DNA from: Pseudomonadota bacterium
GTDB lineage: Bacteria; Pseudomonadota; Gammaproteobacteria; Acidiferrobacterales; UBA6901
NCBI GenBank assembly: GCA_021785795.1
Contig: JAJYEK010000208.1
Span: 1-6,029, forward strand
Length of the DNA stretch: 6,029 nucleotides
Direction of reading: 5' to 3'
Shown: positions 5,613 to 6,029 of the stretch, piece by piece
Layout: the number at the start of each line of letters is the position of its first letter
Numbering within the stretch: position 1 is the first letter of the stretch
Program-made: the position numbers and the translations under genes
The notes under the pieces: generated by a model
Databases searched by the model: none
The model's input: only the letters and a program-made list of their open reading frames with translations
Told to the model about the DNA's origin: nothing

Positions 5613-6029
5613 ATGAAATATTCGCGCCCATTGATCCTGCTCGCGGTCGTGAGCTTCGCCCTGTTCGCCACTGCGTGTCACAAGAAAAGCGCGGTAACCA
5701 GCGGCAAGGTGGTCGCCACTGTCAACGGTCAGCCGATCACCGAGACGGAATTCGACAGCTACCTGCAGCTGAACCGGATTCAACAGCCGGTTCCGGACAA
5801 GACCAGGAAGCTGGTTCTGGATCAGATGATCAATCTCATGCTGCTGTCGCAGGATGCGGTCAAGCACGGCCTCGACAAACAGCCGGACGTGCGCTTCCTG
5901 ATCAAGCAGCAACGCGAGAACATCCTGGCGAACGCCATGGTGCACCAATACCTTACGGAAAATCCCGTTTCGGACGCAGACGTGAAGGCTCGTTACGACC
6001 AGGAGCTGGCCAAGACCAACAAGTACGAG
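5613..6029 (+). CDS. SurA N-terminal-domain lipoprotein, probable periplasmic peptidyl-prolyl isomerase/chaperone (3' end beyond the window)
   Basis: The first 139 residues are visible. A basic/hydrophobic signal (1-18) ends in FATAC with Cys22 as the likely lipidated residue. The -3 position of the lipobox is Ala, which is acceptable but not ideal. No Asp follows the Cys, so outer-membrane sorting is expected. VVATVNGQPITETEFDSYL (34-52) is the usual start of a SurA/PpiC-type chaperone N-terminal region, followed by KLVLDQMINLMLLSQDA and helices to residue 139, with VSDADVKARYDQ (119-130) as the linker before an expected parvulin domain. That domain is off the window, so isomerase activity is inferred. 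ATG 5613 has AGAGG with a 7-nt spacer. It follows bolA by 34 nt on the same strand and may belong to the same transcript. An EpsD-like or PrsA-like relative cannot be excluded. Confidence 0.88.
   Translation, partial: MKYSRPLILLAVVSFALFATACHKKSAVTSGKVVATVNGQPITETEFDSYLQLNRIQQPVPDKTRKLVLDQMINLMLLSQDAVKHGLDKQPDVRFLIKQQRENILANAMVHQYLTENPVSDADVKARYDQELAKTNKYE

Overview
The window looks like chromosomal housekeeping DNA from a high-GC gammaproteobacterium. This rests on three things: a long-form, Pseudomonas-type TrpS with its insertion; the recognisable set YciO, RNase AM/YciV-like PHP protein, YciB, YciI and BolA; and an evenly GC-rich base composition with dense, partly overlapping genes. I cannot assign a genus. 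A sulfur-oxidiser or Chromatiales-like lineage is only a guess.

Left arm, minus strand, bases 1-3498. In transcription order it holds a PHP-domain phosphoesterase/exoribonuclease (3498-2671), a 251-bp gap, a YciO-type YrdC/Sua5 protein (2419-1784), a membrane zinc protease of the M50 site-2 family (1737-1054) and tryptophanyl-tRNA synthetase (from 1051, running off the left edge). The theme is RNA and translation: exonucleolytic RNA maturation or pAp removal, a threonylcarbamoyl-AMP synthase-like fold, and tRNA charging, with a membrane protease inserted. The M50 and trpS genes are only 2 nt apart. The M50 start lacks a Shine-Dalgarno sequence and sits right behind a TATACT hexamer.

Divergent junction, 3499-3602. 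This 104-bp spacer holds a perfect 12-bp palindrome and the ribosome binding site of the PHP gene.

Right arm, plus strand, bases 3603-6029. It holds an unrecognised 255-aa soluble helical protein (3603-4370), the inner-membrane protein YciB (4435-5013), YciI (5016-5315), BolA (5312-5578) and the start of a lipoprotein with a SurA-like N-terminal region (5613 to the right edge). yciB-yciI-bolA are tightly packed with a GTGA overlap at bolA, so they are probably one transcript. The theme is the cell envelope and cell shape/stress.

I see no RNA gene, insertion sequence, CRISPR array, attachment site or sign of horizontal transfer, and no convincing new multi-gene system. The least explained items are the 255-aa protein and the structured 251-bp gap.
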